DNA of 64,000 nucleotides, taken from positions 62,001 through 126,000 of the forward strand of contig NZ_FOUS01000018.1 in assembly GCF_900114915.1 (NCBI RefSeq), given 5' to 3'. This document shows positions 18,192-27,172 of this stretch, piece by piece; the first letter of the stretch is position 1, and every line of letters starts with the position of its first letter. A program made the position numbers and the translations under genes. The notes below the pieces were generated by a model. That model searched no databases. It was given only the letters and a program-made list of their open reading frames with translations, and was not told where the DNA came from. Source of the stretch: Bradyrhizobium sp. Rc3b. Its GTDB lineage: Bacteria; Pseudomonadota; Alphaproteobacteria; Rhizobiales; Xanthobacteraceae.

Positions 18192-18354
18192 CCCCGCCTT
18201 CCCATCCGTGACCACCGGCTGTTTTGATTTTCGCCGATTGGTCGGAACGAGTGTATTCGGCGGCCGATCGCGCGCCAGCCACAAAAGGTCGGGCAATATC
18301 GGCTCCCGTTTTCCCGACGAAATCGGGAATTATTCCCGATCGCTTCGGGAGCGG

Positions 18355-19713
18355 TCAGGCGGCCGCGGTCGGAACCAGCGCCTCCACGGTCAATCCGCCG
18401 TCGCCGGAGACGACGTTGAGCGTGCCGCCCAGCGCCAGAATCCGCTCGCGCATGCCGACGAGGCCGAAGCCGAGCTTCTGGCCCGGCTCCATGCCACGGC
18501 CATTGTCGCTGACCCGCACCCGGGCGCAAAAGCGACCGTCCTGCGCCGTCTGCTGCGCCGGCTCGATGACGACATTGACCGAGGTCGCGCCGGCGTGGCG
18601 GAACACGTTGGTGAGCGCCTCCTGCACGATGCGATAGATCGTGAGATCGGCGGTCTCGCCGGTGACCCCCAGCGACGGCGAGATCGTGGTCTCGATGGCG
18701 ACATCGGGATGCGATTCCCGCCACAGCCGCGACAGCGATTCGAGCGCCTGGCGCAGCCCGAACTCGGCGAGGCCGACCGGCCGGAGCCGTTCCAGCACGC
18801 GGCGATTGAACTGCTGCAGCGCGTTGATCTGCTCCAGCATGGCGCTGCCGTGTTTTCGCACCGCCTCCGCACTCGGGACGCGTCCATCCGCCTGCTTCGC
18901 CAGCGCGCCGGCATGCGCGCGCAGCGAGAACAGATACGGCCCGAACTCGTCGTGGAGCTCGCGCGCGATCTCCTTGCGCTCGATGTCCTGGAGCGACACC
19001 GCCCGCTCGGCGAGGCGCCGCTTGTCCTCGACCGCCTCACCGAGGGTTGCGGCAAGGTGGTTGAGCTTGGTGCAGATTGCAGCGAGCTCCGGCGCGCCGC
19101 CCGGTGCGACGCGGGCCTCGTAATGTCCGCCTTCGAGCTTCCCCATTGCCTCGGCCAGCGACTGCAGCGGGGCCAGCGCCCGGCCGACCACTTTCATCAT
19201 CAGGAAAAACAGCGCCAGCGCGATCGCCGTGCCGACCTCGAGCTGGGTCACGATGCCGTCCCAGATTTCCGCGATCTCGTCATCGGGATGCGAGGTGATC
19301 AGGAGCGAGCCGGGCTTGCCACGGATCGAGACCGGCACGCTCACCGCGGTCTGCTCGGGATGGACCAGGCTGACGAACCAGGCCGGCGGCCCGCGCGTGT
19401 CGGCGTCAGTGTCAAGCCGGGGCGGCGTCTGCGCATTGCCTCCGGTGTCCCGAAGCGTGATGCTGACATGGCGCAGGCGGCTGAGATCGCGCGCGATCTG
19501 GTTCAGCCTGGCATCCGGATCTGGCGCCTCGTTGAGATCGGCAACGATCATCTCGATGAATTCGCGGGCGAGCCGGATCACGCTCTGATCCTCGGCCTGC
19601 ACGCGGGGACCTGCCTCCGCGACCTGGCGGCCGATATTGACGGCGAGCCCCAGCGCCAGCAGCAGCGCCAGCAAGAGGTTGATGCGCCCGCGCAAGGATA
19701 GATTTTGCCACAT
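18355..19713 (-). CDS. Sensor histidine kinase, MoxY/FlhS-like
   Basis: 452 residues. Membrane helix at about 10-27, a periplasmic domain (30-156) of the LapD/MoxY type, second helix at 157-177, HAMP to about 230, then HisKA_3 with phospho-acceptor His254 in ARELHDEFG and an ATP-binding domain with VSDNGRGM and GFGLVGMRERI. NarL-family kinase. In Paracoccus the similar MoxY and FlhS control methanol and formaldehyde oxidation genes. It is divergent from the LuxR-type regulator (142 bases between starts), and fghA follows that regulator, which supports the same job. The signal sensed is not known. Confidence 0.9.
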   Translation of the reverse strand: MWQNLSLRGRINLLLALLLALGLAVNIGRQVAEAGPRVQAEDQSVIRLAREFIEMIVADLNEAPDPDARLNQIARDLSRLRHVSITLRDTGGNAQTPPRLDTDADTRGPPAWFVSLVHPEQTAVSVPVSIRGKPGSLLITSHPDDEIAEIWDGIVTQLEVGTAIALALFFLMMKVVGRALAPLQSLAEAMGKLEGGHYEARVAPGGAPELAAICTKLNHLAATLGEAVEDKRRLAERAVSLQDIERKEIARELHDEFGPYLFSLRAHAGALAKQADGRVPSAEAVRKHGSAMLEQINALQQFNRRVLERLRPVGLAEFGLRQALESLSRLWRESHPDVAIETTISPSLGVTGETADLTIYRIVQEALTNVFRHAGATSVNVVIEPAQQTAQDGRFCARVRVSDNGRGMEPGQKLGFGLVGMRERILALGGTLNVVSGDGGLTVEALVPTAAA

Positions 19714-19855
19714 TGGTGTCGCCCGTGCCTCGCGAAGCCTCGCCTGCCGCTGTCCGATGACGTTGACAGCGGCGAAGCGCCCGATATCTAATCGGAAGCG
19801 TACAGCAATCCCGGCCGGGCGCGAAACAGGCCGACGCTGTCACAAGGAAACGCCT

Positions 19856-20476
19856 ATGCGCATTCTGATCGTCGACGATCATCCCATTGTCGCCTCCGGC
19901 TGCCGTGCCGTGCTGGCCGACGAGGGTGAGATCGAGATTCTGGAGGCCGCCGACGCCGAGGACGGTGAGTGCGTCTTCATCGTCGAACGCCCCGACCTCT
20001 GCATCATCGACATCAATTTGCCGACCGTCTCCGGCTTCGAGCTCGCGCGCCGCATCCTCGAGCGCGCGCCCGATGCCCGCATCATCATGTTCAGCATGAA
20101 CGACGACCCGGCCTTTGCCGCGCGCGCGATCGAGTGCGGCGCCAAGGGCTACGTCTCCAAGACCGGCGACCCCGACGACCTCGTCGAGGCGATCCGTGCC
20201 GTCGGCGGCGGCGGCACCTACCTGCCGAGCGCGATCGCGCGCAGCATCGCCTTCGCAGGACCGACGCTGGCGCAAAGCCCGCTGTCCAAGCTGAATGCGC
20301 GCGAGATGGAGATCCTGCGGCTGCTCAGCGCCGGCAAAAGCCTGTCCGAGATCGCCTGGCTGGTGCAATCGTCCTATAAGACGGTCGCCAACACCTCGTC
20401 CATCATGCGCCAGAAGCTCGGGGTGAAGACCTCGGTCGAGCTGGTGCGGCTGGCGATCGACAGCGGTGTTGCCTGA
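19856..20476 (+). CDS. LuxR/NarL-type response regulator, MoxX/FlhR-like
   Basis: 206 residues, started at the ATG with AAGGAA upstream. The receiver domain has the acidic pair Asp7/Asp8, phospho-acceptor Asp52 in CIIDINLP and Lys in GYVSKTGD. The C-terminal LuxR helix-turn-helix begins near residue 145 (LNAREMEILRLLSAGKSLSEIA) and has SSYKTVANTSSIMRQKLG in place of the usual recognition helix. Partner of the divergent kinase. Expected to control the methanol/formaldehyde genes around it, starting with fghA 74 bases downstream. Confidence 0.93.
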   Translation: MRILIVDDHPIVASGCRAVLADEGEIEILEAADAEDGECVFIVERPDLCIIDINLPTVSGFELARRILERAPDARIIMFSMNDDPAFAARAIECGAKGYVSKTGDPDDLVEAIRAVGGGGTYLPSAIARSIAFAGPTLAQSPLSKLNAREMEILRLLSAGKSLSEIAWLVQSSYKTVANTSSIMRQKLGVKTSVELVRLAIDSGVA

Positions 20477-20550
20477 CGCAGGCAGCTGCCACAAATTCGG
20501 TCACACAAGCGTTGCAATATTGATTTGGTGAGATGCCACGGAGTGAAGGC

Positions 20551-21396
20551 ATGACGATTCAGACTGTCTCGACCAACAAATCCTACGGCGGCGTGCAGGG
20601 CGTGTATCGCCATGCGAGCCAGGCGACCGGAACCGACATGGTGTTCTCGGTCTACGTTCCGCCCCATGCCGACGGCGCCAAGCTGCCCGTGGTCTGGTAT
20701 CTGTCCGGGCTCACCTGCACCCATGCCAACGTCACCGAGAAGGGCGAATTCCGCAAAGCCTGCGCCGAGCTCGGCCTGATCTTCGTCGCGCCGGACACCT
20801 CACCGCGCGGCGCCGACGTGCCGGGCGATGCCAACAACGCCTATGATTTCGGCTTAGGGGCCGGCTTCTATGTCGACGCGACGCAAGAGCCCTTCGCGCG
20901 CAACTATCGGATGTGGAGCTATGTCACCGACGAATTGCCTAAGCTCATAGCGGGAAATTTTCCCGTCGACGCCAAGCGGCAATCGATCATGGGCCATTCG
21001 ATGGGCGGCCATGGCGCGCTGACGGTGGCGCTGCGCAACCCGCACCGTTTTCGCGCCGCGAGCGCGTTTGCGCCGATCGTGGCGCCCTCGCTGGTGCCCT
21101 GGGGCACCAAGGCGCTGACCGGCTATCTCGGACCGAACAAGGACGCCTGGCGCGGCCACGACACGGTGGCGCTGATCGAGGACGGCGCGAAGTTTTCGGG
21201 CTTCCTGGTCGACGTCGGCGAGGCCGACAATTTCCTGAAAGAACAGCTCAAGCCGGAGCTGCTCGAAGCCGCCTGCACCAAGGCGGGCATCCCGCTGACG
21301 CTGCGCCGTCAGGCGGGCTATGACCACAGCTATTATTTCATCTCGACCTTCATGGGCGATCATCTGCACTGGCATGCGGAGAAGCTGAAGGGGTGA
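20551..21396 (+). CDS. fghA: S-formylglutathione hydrolase
   Basis: 281 residues from the ATG at 20551 (GGAG upstream); an ATG six codons earlier is also possible. Hydrolyses S-formylglutathione to formate and glutathione, the last step of glutathione-dependent formaldehyde oxidation in the cytosol. Esterase-D fold: nucleophile Ser150 in GHSMGGH, VVWYLSGLTCTHAN as the oxyanion strand, and YDHSYYFI with the catalytic His. It lies just after the response regulator, while its pathway partners frmA and gfa are at 47.7-49.4 kb. Confidence 0.96.
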   Translation: MTIQTVSTNKSYGGVQGVYRHASQATGTDMVFSVYVPPHADGAKLPVVWYLSGLTCTHANVTEKGEFRKACAELGLIFVAPDTSPRGADVPGDANNAYDFGLGAGFYVDATQEPFARNYRMWSYVTDELPKLIAGNFPVDAKRQSIMGHSMGGHGALTVALRNPHRFRAASAFAPIVAPSLVPWGTKALTGYLGPNKDAWRGHDTVALIEDGAKFSGFLVDVGEADNFLKEQLKPELLEAACTKAGIPLTLRRQAGYDHSYYFISTFMGDHLHWHAEKLKG

Positions 21397-21446
21397 TCGG
21401 CTTTCTTCTCCCCTCGCGATGAGGGGTATCTCTCCGTGCGCGCAGT

Positions 21447-21543
21447 ATCGTAGGGTGGGCAAAGCGGAGCGTGCCCACGATTTCTCTCGAATCATTGATT
21501 GATCGTGGGCACGGCGCAAGTGCGCCTTTGCCCACCCTACGAT
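21447..21543. repeat. 97-bp inverted repeat (GTAGGGTGGGCAAAG family), copy 1
   Basis: The ends ATCGTAGGGTGGGCAAAG and CTTTGCCCACCCTACGAT are exact inverted complements, with a second nested pair (CGTGCCCACGA / CGTGGGCACGG) inside. A related copy lies at 56890-56983. Non-coding, MITE-like or transcript hairpin. Confidence 0.8.
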
Positions 21544-21566
21544 TCCCAATTCGCTGAGAGAATATC

Positions 21567-22070
21567 CTACTCCCGCTTGCCGTAATTCGGCGCCAATAGC
21601 CGGTTGCGGATCAGGTAGCTCATCGTGCGGGTCCAGGCTTCATCCGTGTTGCCGCGCATGTCGGCGCTGGCGGCGGCGATCATGTTGCCGGTCTTCACGT
21701 CGCGCAAATAGATGTTGAGGTTGATGATCAGGTTCGAGACCTTCTGCACCATGCCGGTGATCTCGAGGTCAGCGCCCAATTCGCCGGCGAGCTTGAGGTC
21801 GCAGCCGCCGCAGGCCTGTAAGTTGGCGTGACGGGCGGCATCCCTGACCGGCGCGATGTCGAGCACCTGGAACCTGCCGGACTCCGTCAACTCCTTGCGC
21901 AGCTGCTCGCTGATGAGCACGAGCCGTGCCTCTTCGGGCCTGGAGCCGTAGAACTCCCCTGGCAGGCTGGTGTCGATCAGCTCGAAATCGAACACGGCAA
22001 GCTTGGGTGGATCGGCGCGCGCAAGCGAAGGCGTCAACAGCAAAGCGGCGATCATCATCAATGCTCGCAT
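21567..22070 (-). CDS. Exported DUF3280/DUF2380 family protein
   Basis: 167 residues; the start chosen gives a clean signal peptide (MRALMMIAALLLTPSLARA). The mature part (KLAVFDFELIDTSLPGE, then RKELTESGRFQVLDIAP and GADLEITGMVQKVSNLIINLN) is the DUF3280/CsgG-like alpha/beta pattern found next to PQQ-dehydrogenase support genes. Two Cys (ACGGCD) lie close together in the middle and could bind metal or form a disulfide. Divergent from the substrate-binding protein gene. Its periplasmic role is unknown. Confidence 0.75.
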   Translation of the reverse strand: MRALMMIAALLLTPSLARADPPKLAVFDFELIDTSLPGEFYGSRPEEARLVLISEQLRKELTESGRFQVLDIAPVRDAARHANLQACGGCDLKLAGELGADLEITGMVQKVSNLIINLNIYLRDVKTGNMIAAASADMRGNTDEAWTRTMSYLIRNRLLAPNYGKRE

Positions 22071-22199
22071 GATCGTGATTCCAGGCCTCGCGCGCGCAGG
22101 GACGAAATGCGGGGTTGCATGCCCTGCCAAATCGGTCATGCTCGAAGCAGAGACAATTCTCCACCTGCGGTCAAGCCGGGGAGATCGTTCGGAGGAAAC

Positions 22200-23381
22200 A
22201 TGATCCGATGGTTGGTCGGCCTGATTGGCTTAGGTCTTGCTGCGACGAGCGCGCTCGCGGCGGAGCCTGCCCTGATCGGCGTCGGCTATCTCGGCCTCGC
22301 CGGCACCAGATCGACGCTGTCGCTGGTCGAGCAGCCCGCGGAGAATGACGGCGTCGCCGGCGCGCGCCTCGCCATCGAGGACAACAACACCACCGGTAAA
22401 TTCCTGGGCCAGCGGTTCGCGCTGGAGGAGCGCCGCATCAAGGAAGGCGAGGACGTCGTCCAGGCTGCGGCTGCCCTTGCCGAGAAGAACAGCTTCATCA
22501 TCACCGACCTGCCGGCCGACGCGCTGCTGAAAGTCTCGGACGCCTTGCGCGACCGTGGCACGCTGCTGTTCAACGCAGGCGCGATCGACGAGCGGCTGCG
22601 CGAGGCCGATTGCCGTGCCAACGTGATCCACACCGCGCCGACACGGGCGATGCTGGCGGATGCGCTCGGGCAATATCTGGTCTGGAAAAAGTGGTCGCGC
22701 TGGCTGCTCGTGGTCGGCTCGCATGACGAGGACAAGCTGTTTGCCGATGCGCTCCGGCGCACCGCCGCGCGGTTCGGCGCCAAGATCGTCCAGGAAAAAA
22801 CCTTCGAGGACAAAGGCGGCGCGCGCCGCACCGATAGCGGCGTGACGCTGATCCAGCGCCAGATGCCCGTGTTCACGCAAGGCGCGCCTGCTTACGACGT
22901 GCTGGTCGCCGCGGACGAGAGCGAGGTGTTCGGCGCGTATTTGCCCTACCGCACCTGGGATCCCCGCCCCGTCGCAGGCTCGGCCGGCCTCGTGCCGCGA
23001 AGCTGGGACGCGGCGCAGGACCAGTGGGGCGCGATCCAGATGCAGAACCGCTTCGTGAAGCTGAACTCGCGGCGCATGACCGCGCTCGACATGCAGGCCT
23101 GGACCGCAGCCCGCATGATCGGCGAAGCGACCTCGCGCACCAATTCCGGCGACGTCAAGAAAGTCACCGACTTCATCAAGGGCCCGGATTTTTCGGTCGC
23201 CGCCTTCAAGGGCACGCGGCTGACCCTGCGCGACTGGAATTGGCAATTGCGCCAGCCGATCCTGCTGGTCGATGGCCGCATGGTGGTGTCGGTCTCGCCG
23301 CAGGAGGGTTTCCTGCACCAGATCTCCGAGCTCGACACGCTCGGCTACGATCGTCCGGAGAGCAAATGCAAGCTGAAGTGA
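22200..23381 (+). CDS. lutA: Periplasmic binding protein of PQQ/lanthanide-associated ABC system (LutA-like)
   Basis: 393 residues, GGAGGA ribosome-binding site. Signal peptide (MIRWLVGLIGLGLAATSALA) then a type-I periplasmic-binding fold: LIGVGYLGLAG, a DNNTTGKFLGQRF hinge, and repeated SRWLLVVGSHDED / YDVLVAADESE sheets. It belongs to the family described as the binding component of the ABC transporter of PQQ-dependent alcohol-dehydrogenase systems, also the LutA position of the Methylorubrum lut cluster. Next come the propeller, ATPase and permease genes. Ligand not proven; a lanthanide chelate or an alcohol-related compound are both possible. Confidence 0.82.
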   Translation: MIRWLVGLIGLGLAATSALAAEPALIGVGYLGLAGTRSTLSLVEQPAENDGVAGARLAIEDNNTTGKFLGQRFALEERRIKEGEDVVQAAAALAEKNSFIITDLPADALLKVSDALRDRGTLLFNAGAIDERLREADCRANVIHTAPTRAMLADALGQYLVWKKWSRWLLVVGSHDEDKLFADALRRTAARFGAKIVQEKTFEDKGGARRTDSGVTLIQRQMPVFTQGAPAYDVLVAADESEVFGAYLPYRTWDPRPVAGSAGLVPRSWDAAQDQWGAIQMQNRFVKLNSRRMTALDMQAWTAARMIGEATSRTNSGDVKKVTDFIKGPDFSVAAFKGTRLTLRDWNWQLRQPILLVDGRMVVSVSPQEGFLHQISELDTLGYDRPESKCKLK

Positions 23382-23389
23382 GAACGCAG

Positions 23390-24358
23390 ATGTTGCGCAT
23401 GTGGCGTGTGGGGCTCCTGTCCGGATTGGCGCTCGCGGCAGCGCCCGCCCATGCATTCATCGCCTATGTCTCGAACGAGAAGAGCAATACGGTGACGGTG
23501 ATCGACACCGAGAGCTGGACCGTGACCAAGACCATCAAGGTCGGCCAGCGCCCGCGCGGCATCGACTTCACGCGCGACGGCAAGTTCGTGATGGTCGCCG
23601 TCGGCGACGACGACACCATCCAGGTGATCGACGCCAAGACGCAAGCCGTGGTAGACAGCCTACCCTCCGGCCCCGACCCGGAATTGTTCGCCCAGGATGC
23701 GGCCGGCAAGATCCTCTATGTCGCCAACGAGAACGACAACACGGTGACCGTGATCGACCTCGAGAAGCGCGCCCGGCTCGGCGACATCCAGGTCGGCGTC
23801 GAGCCCGAGGGCATGACCATCAGCCCCGACGGCAAGACGCTGATCAACACGTCGGAAACGACCAACATGGCGCATTTCATCGACACGGCGTCGCGCCAGA
23901 TCGTCGCCAACGTGCTGGTCGATGCACGGCCGCGCTTTGCCGAGTTCAAGCACGATGCTTCCGAAGTGTGGGTCTCCTCCGAGATCGGCGGCACCGTCTC
24001 GGTGATCGACCCGAAGAAGCACGAGGTGATCGGCAAGGTCACGTTCGAAATTCCGGGCCTGCGGAAAGAGGCGATCCAGCCGGTCGGCATCGGCATGACC
24101 AAGGACGACAAGACCGCCTTCGTCGCGCTCGGCCCCGCCAATCGAATTGCCGTCGTCGACGTCGCCTCGCGCAAGGTGACGAAATATCTGCTGGTCGGTC
24201 AGCGGGTCTGGCATATGGCGTTCACGCCCGATGAAAAATACCTGCTCACCACCAACGGCGTGTCGAACGACGTCTCTGTTATCGACGTCGCCGCGCAAAA
24301 GGTGATCAAGACGATTCAAGTGGGCGAACTGCCCTGGGGCATCACGATCGCACCATGA
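23390..24358 (+). CDS. Exported YVTN beta-propeller protein, PQQ-catabolism associated
   Basis: 322 residues; a signal peptide (MLRMWRVGLLSGLALAAAPAHA) and then seven imperfect blades, each with a V-x-V-I-D strand (for example NTVTVIDTESW, DTIQVIDAKTQ, GTVSVIDPKKH). The family is known from genomes with PQQ alcohol dehydrogenases and lies beside their ABC system. Starts nine bases after the lutA stop (or overlaps it if the earlier ATG at 23366 is used). It likely binds a periplasmic partner or the transported ligand; the function is not established. Confidence 0.85.
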   Translation: MLRMWRVGLLSGLALAAAPAHAFIAYVSNEKSNTVTVIDTESWTVTKTIKVGQRPRGIDFTRDGKFVMVAVGDDDTIQVIDAKTQAVVDSLPSGPDPELFAQDAAGKILYVANENDNTVTVIDLEKRARLGDIQVGVEPEGMTISPDGKTLINTSETTNMAHFIDTASRQIVANVLVDARPRFAEFKHDASEVWVSSEIGGTVSVIDPKKHEVIGKVTFEIPGLRKEAIQPVGIGMTKDDKTAFVALGPANRIAVVDVASRKVTKYLLVGQRVWHMAFTPDEKYLLTTNGVSNDVSVIDVAAQKVIKTIQVGELPWGITIAP

Positions 24359-25161
24359 CCAGCCCCGCTCCGATTCCCGAGCCACAGGAGGCGCTGAAGC
24401 TGGAAGCGGCGGCGGTGCCGGCGCTGTCGATCGACGGCGTCAGTCATTCCTATGGGCAGCGGCGCGCGTTGATCGACGTCTCCTTCAACGTGCAGCCGGC
24501 AAGCTTCACCGCCCTGCTCGGCCTCAACGGCGCCGGAAAGAGCACGCTGTTCTCGCTGATCACGCGCCTGTTCGGTATCCAGAGCGGCCGGGTCGGCATT
24601 TTCGGCCACGACATCAGCAAAAGCCCCGGCGAAGCGCTGCGGCTACTCGGCGTCGTGTTCCAGCCGCGCACGCTCGATCTCGACCTGTCGCTGACGCAGA
24701 ACCTGCTCTATCACGCCGCGCTCCACGGCATCAGCCGGAGCGAAGCCGCCGAACGCAGCACCGAGCTGCTCGGCCGCATCGGGCTCGCTGACCGCGCCGG
24801 CAGCAAGGTGCGCGATCTCTCCGGCGGACAGATGCGGCGGCTGGAAATCGCCCGGGCGCTGCTGCACCGGCCGCGGCTGCTGTTGCTGGACGAGCCGACC
24901 GTCGGCCTCGACGTCAAGGCGCGCGCCGACATCATCAGCCAGGTCCGCCAGCTCGTGACGGAGCAAGGCATCGGCGTGCTCTGGGCCACGCATCTGTTCG
25001 ACGAGATCATGCCCAGTGACGACCTCGTGGTGCTGCACCAGGGCAAGGTGCTGGCGCAGGGGCCGATGAACGGCGTCGTCACCGAGGCCGGCGCGCAGGA
25101 CGTCAACACCGCCTTCATGCGCCTGACCGGCGCGCAAACCATGCCGGGAGGCGGCGCATGA
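24355..25161 (+). CDS. lutE: ABC transporter ATPase of PQQ/lanthanide-associated system (LutE-like)
   Basis: 268 residues. Walker A GLNGAGKST at 56-64, signature LSGGQ at 155-159, Walker B LLLLDE at 175-180. Close to the ATPase family found in PQQ-dependent alcohol dehydrogenase systems. The start overlaps the propeller stop by four bases (ATGA) and its own stop overlaps the permease start in the same way, so propeller, ATPase and permease are translationally coupled. Energises transport by the 25158-26006 permease in the inner membrane. Confidence 0.92.
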   Translation: MTSPAPIPEPQEALKLEAAAVPALSIDGVSHSYGQRRALIDVSFNVQPASFTALLGLNGAGKSTLFSLITRLFGIQSGRVGIFGHDISKSPGEALRLLGVVFQPRTLDLDLSLTQNLLYHAALHGISRSEAAERSTELLGRIGLADRAGSKVRDLSGGQMRRLEIARALLHRPRLLLLDEPTVGLDVKARADIISQVRQLVTEQGIGVLWATHLFDEIMPSDDLVVLHQGKVLAQGPMNGVVTEAGAQDVNTAFMRLTGAQTMPGGGA

Positions 25162-26006
25162 GCAGCATCACCACGCGTGACGCCCCGCGCGGCTTCTCGG
25201 CCCAGCAGTACCTGACCTGCCTCACCGGAATCGTCTGGCGCGAGGGGTTGCGCTTCCTGCATCAGCGCGAACGCTTCGTCTCGGCGCTGGTGCGGCCGCT
25301 GGTGTGGCTGTTCATCTTCGCCGCCGGCTTCCGTCAGGTGCTCGGCATCTCCATCATCCCGCCCTACGAGACCTACATCCTCTACGAGGTCTATATCGCG
25401 CCCGGGCTGATGGCGATGATCCAGCTCTTCAACGGCATGCAGTCCTCGCTCTCGATGGTCTACGACCGCGAGATGGGCAACATGCGCACGCTGCTGGTGA
25501 GCCCGCTGCCGCGCGGGTTCCTGCTGTTCTGCAAGCTGCTGGCGGGCACCGCGGTGTCGCTGCTCCAGGTCTATGCGTTCCTGCTGATCGCCTGGTTCTG
25601 GGACATCACCCCGCCGTCATCGGGCTATCTGACCGTGCTGCCGGCGCTGATCCTGTCCGGGCTGATGCTGGGCTCGCTCGGTATGCTGATCTCCTCCGGC
25701 ATCAAGCAACTCGAGAACTTCGCCGGGGTGATGAATTTTGTCATTTTCCCGATGTTCTTCGCCTCGTCCGCGCTCTATCCGCTGTGGCGGGTGCAGGAGG
25801 GCAGCCCTTATCTGTACTATCTCTGCGAGGCCAATCCGTTCACCCATGCGGTCGAGCTGATACGCTTTGCACTCTACGGGCAAATCAACTGGGTCTCGCT
25901 GGCAGTGGTCGCGGCTTGCACAATCGTCTTCATGATCGGCGCAATTCTGGCCTATGATCCCTCGCGTGGGCTGGCGCGACGGGGGCCCGCAGGAGGCGAA
26001 GGATGA
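25158..26006 (+). CDS. lutF: ABC-2 type permease of PQQ/lanthanide-associated system (LutF-like)
   Basis: 282 residues with about six membrane helices (WLFIFAAGFRQVLGI, LLVSPLPRGFLLFCKLLAGTA, VLPALILSGLMLGSL, FVIFPMFFASSALYP among them). The ABC-2 signature region YDREMGNMRTLLVSPLPR contacts the ATPase. Members of this family sit in alcohol-dehydrogenase and lut clusters. ABC-2 permeases are usually exporters, while a lanthanide import role has been proposed for the lut system; the direction is not clear from sequence. Coupled by overlap to lutE and to the next gene. Confidence 0.9.
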   Translation: MSSITTRDAPRGFSAQQYLTCLTGIVWREGLRFLHQRERFVSALVRPLVWLFIFAAGFRQVLGISIIPPYETYILYEVYIAPGLMAMIQLFNGMQSSLSMVYDREMGNMRTLLVSPLPRGFLLFCKLLAGTAVSLLQVYAFLLIAWFWDITPPSSGYLTVLPALILSGLMLGSLGMLISSGIKQLENFAGVMNFVIFPMFFASSALYPLWRVQEGSPYLYYLCEANPFTHAVELIRFALYGQINWVSLAVVAACTIVFMIGAILAYDPSRGLARRGPAGGEG

Positions 26007-26611
26007 AGGTTCTGGCAATGGCTGTTGTGGCGCTAGCGCTGTCGGGCACGGCCGCGCGCGCGGCCGATCCGCGCTATCCTGACTGGCCCTGCACGCAAGC
26101 CAAGGTGCCGGAGATTTCACTTGCCGCCGTCTGGGCCGGCCCGACGCTCGACGACGTCCAGAACACATGGAAAGACGACGCCAAGGTCAGCGCGCTGGTC
26201 GCAAAACTATCGGCGCGCAAAACGCCGCTCGATGAGGCCGAAAAGTCCGTGAAGGAATTTCTGGCCGCCTCCGCCACCGACAAGACCGCGAAGGCAAAGC
26301 TCCTGTTCGCCGGCCTGTTCGACACGCTCAATGCCCAGCGCTCCCAGGTGATGGCCGGGCTCGAACGCGTCAGCCGCAAGCAGCGCGAAGCCGCCGACAA
26401 GATTCGCGAGGAGACGATCGCCCTTCATGCGCTGCAGGGCGCGACGCCGCGCGACGAGGCCAAGGTCGAAGCGCTCGGCAACGAACTGATCTGGAAGACC
26501 CGCATTTTCGAGGACCGTCACAAGGTCGTGCGATTCGTCTGCGAGGTTCCCACCACGATCGACCAGCGCCTGTTCGCACTTGGCCGCGTGATCCAGCAGG
26601 AAATGGAATAG
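26003..26611 (+). CDS. Periplasmic protein of unknown function, last gene of the lut-like operon
   Basis: 202 residues; signal peptide MKVLAMAVVALALSGTAARA. The mature protein is helical, with two Cys (YPDWPCTQAK and VRFVCEVP) that probably pair, and a charged amphipathic stretch (RVSRKQREAADKIREETIAL). The start overlaps the permease stop by four bases, so it belongs to the operon. Such a protein follows the permease in several PQQ-associated clusters. Function unknown; adaptor for the transporter or metal chaperone are possibilities. Confidence 0.75.
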   Translation: MKVLAMAVVALALSGTAARAADPRYPDWPCTQAKVPEISLAAVWAGPTLDDVQNTWKDDAKVSALVAKLSARKTPLDEAEKSVKEFLAASATDKTAKAKLLFAGLFDTLNAQRSQVMAGLERVSRKQREAADKIREETIALHALQGATPRDEAKVEALGNELIWKTRIFEDRHKVVRFVCEVPTTIDQRLFALGRVIQQEME

Positions 26612-26740
26612 CGCCCGCCTCGCTGGCGCCCACCACAGGTTCCCGGATCGGCCCGGTTAACCTTTGCCCTGCTATCTGCCGGAACCAAATCGATCTAGGA
26701 TGGCTTGTCGAAGTGAACTCCAAGACGTCGGGAGGCCTCG

Positions 26741-27040
26741 ATGGGAACCACAAGATTCATCTGTGCGGGCGCTGCGGCCCTCAGCATGCTCGCAACCAGC
26801 GCCCTTGCTGACGACATGACCGGAATGGTCATGCGGATCGATCGGCTCAACGGCACCATCTCGATCCAGCAGACGCAGAAGGGCACCGTCGGTGGCAGCG
26901 CCGGTGGCGCCGGCGCGCTCCAGGAGTACAAAACCAAGGACGCCGCGATGCTGGAGGCCGTTCATGCCGGCGACAGGGTGAACTATTCTGCGACCGAGAA
27001 CAACGGCACGGGCACGCTGACGAAGCTGCAGAAGCAGTAG
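26741..27040 (+). CDS. Small exported protein, CusF-like fold
   Basis: 99 residues with a signal peptide (to about residue 23). The mature part (GMVMRIDRLNGTISIQQ, then EYKTKDAAMLEAVHAGDRVNYSA) has the short OB-barrel pattern of the CusF/DUF1344-type periplasmic proteins. The Cu-binding His/Trp of true CusF are not visible, so copper binding is not expected. A Gly-rich loop (GGSAGGAGA) splits the barrel. It is separate from the operon upstream. Confidence 0.7.
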   Translation: MGTTRFICAGAAALSMLATSALADDMTGMVMRIDRLNGTISIQQTQKGTVGGSAGGAGALQEYKTKDAAMLEAVHAGDRVNYSATENNGTGTLTKLQKQ

Positions 27041-27049
27041 GCGCTTCGC

Positions 27050-27155
27050 CTCTCCCCGCTTGCGGAGGGGGAGTCTCCGCGAGTCCAACTCTCACCCTCC
27101 CTGAGGAGAGTCCCCCTCACCCCAACCCTCTCCCGGCAAGCGGGGCGAGGGAGCA
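27050..27155. repeat. G/C-rich palindromic intergenic repeat (CCCTCTCCCC family)
   Basis: Contains CCTCTCCCCGCTTGCGGAGG, a GGAGAGTCCCCCTCACCCC block and CTCTCCCGGCAAGCGGGGCG, which can form nested hairpins. Related to 5650-5830 and 53255-53410. It lies between two convergent genes and may act as a transcript end. Confidence 0.6.
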
Positions 27156-27172
27156 GACCTGCGTTCACTCGT

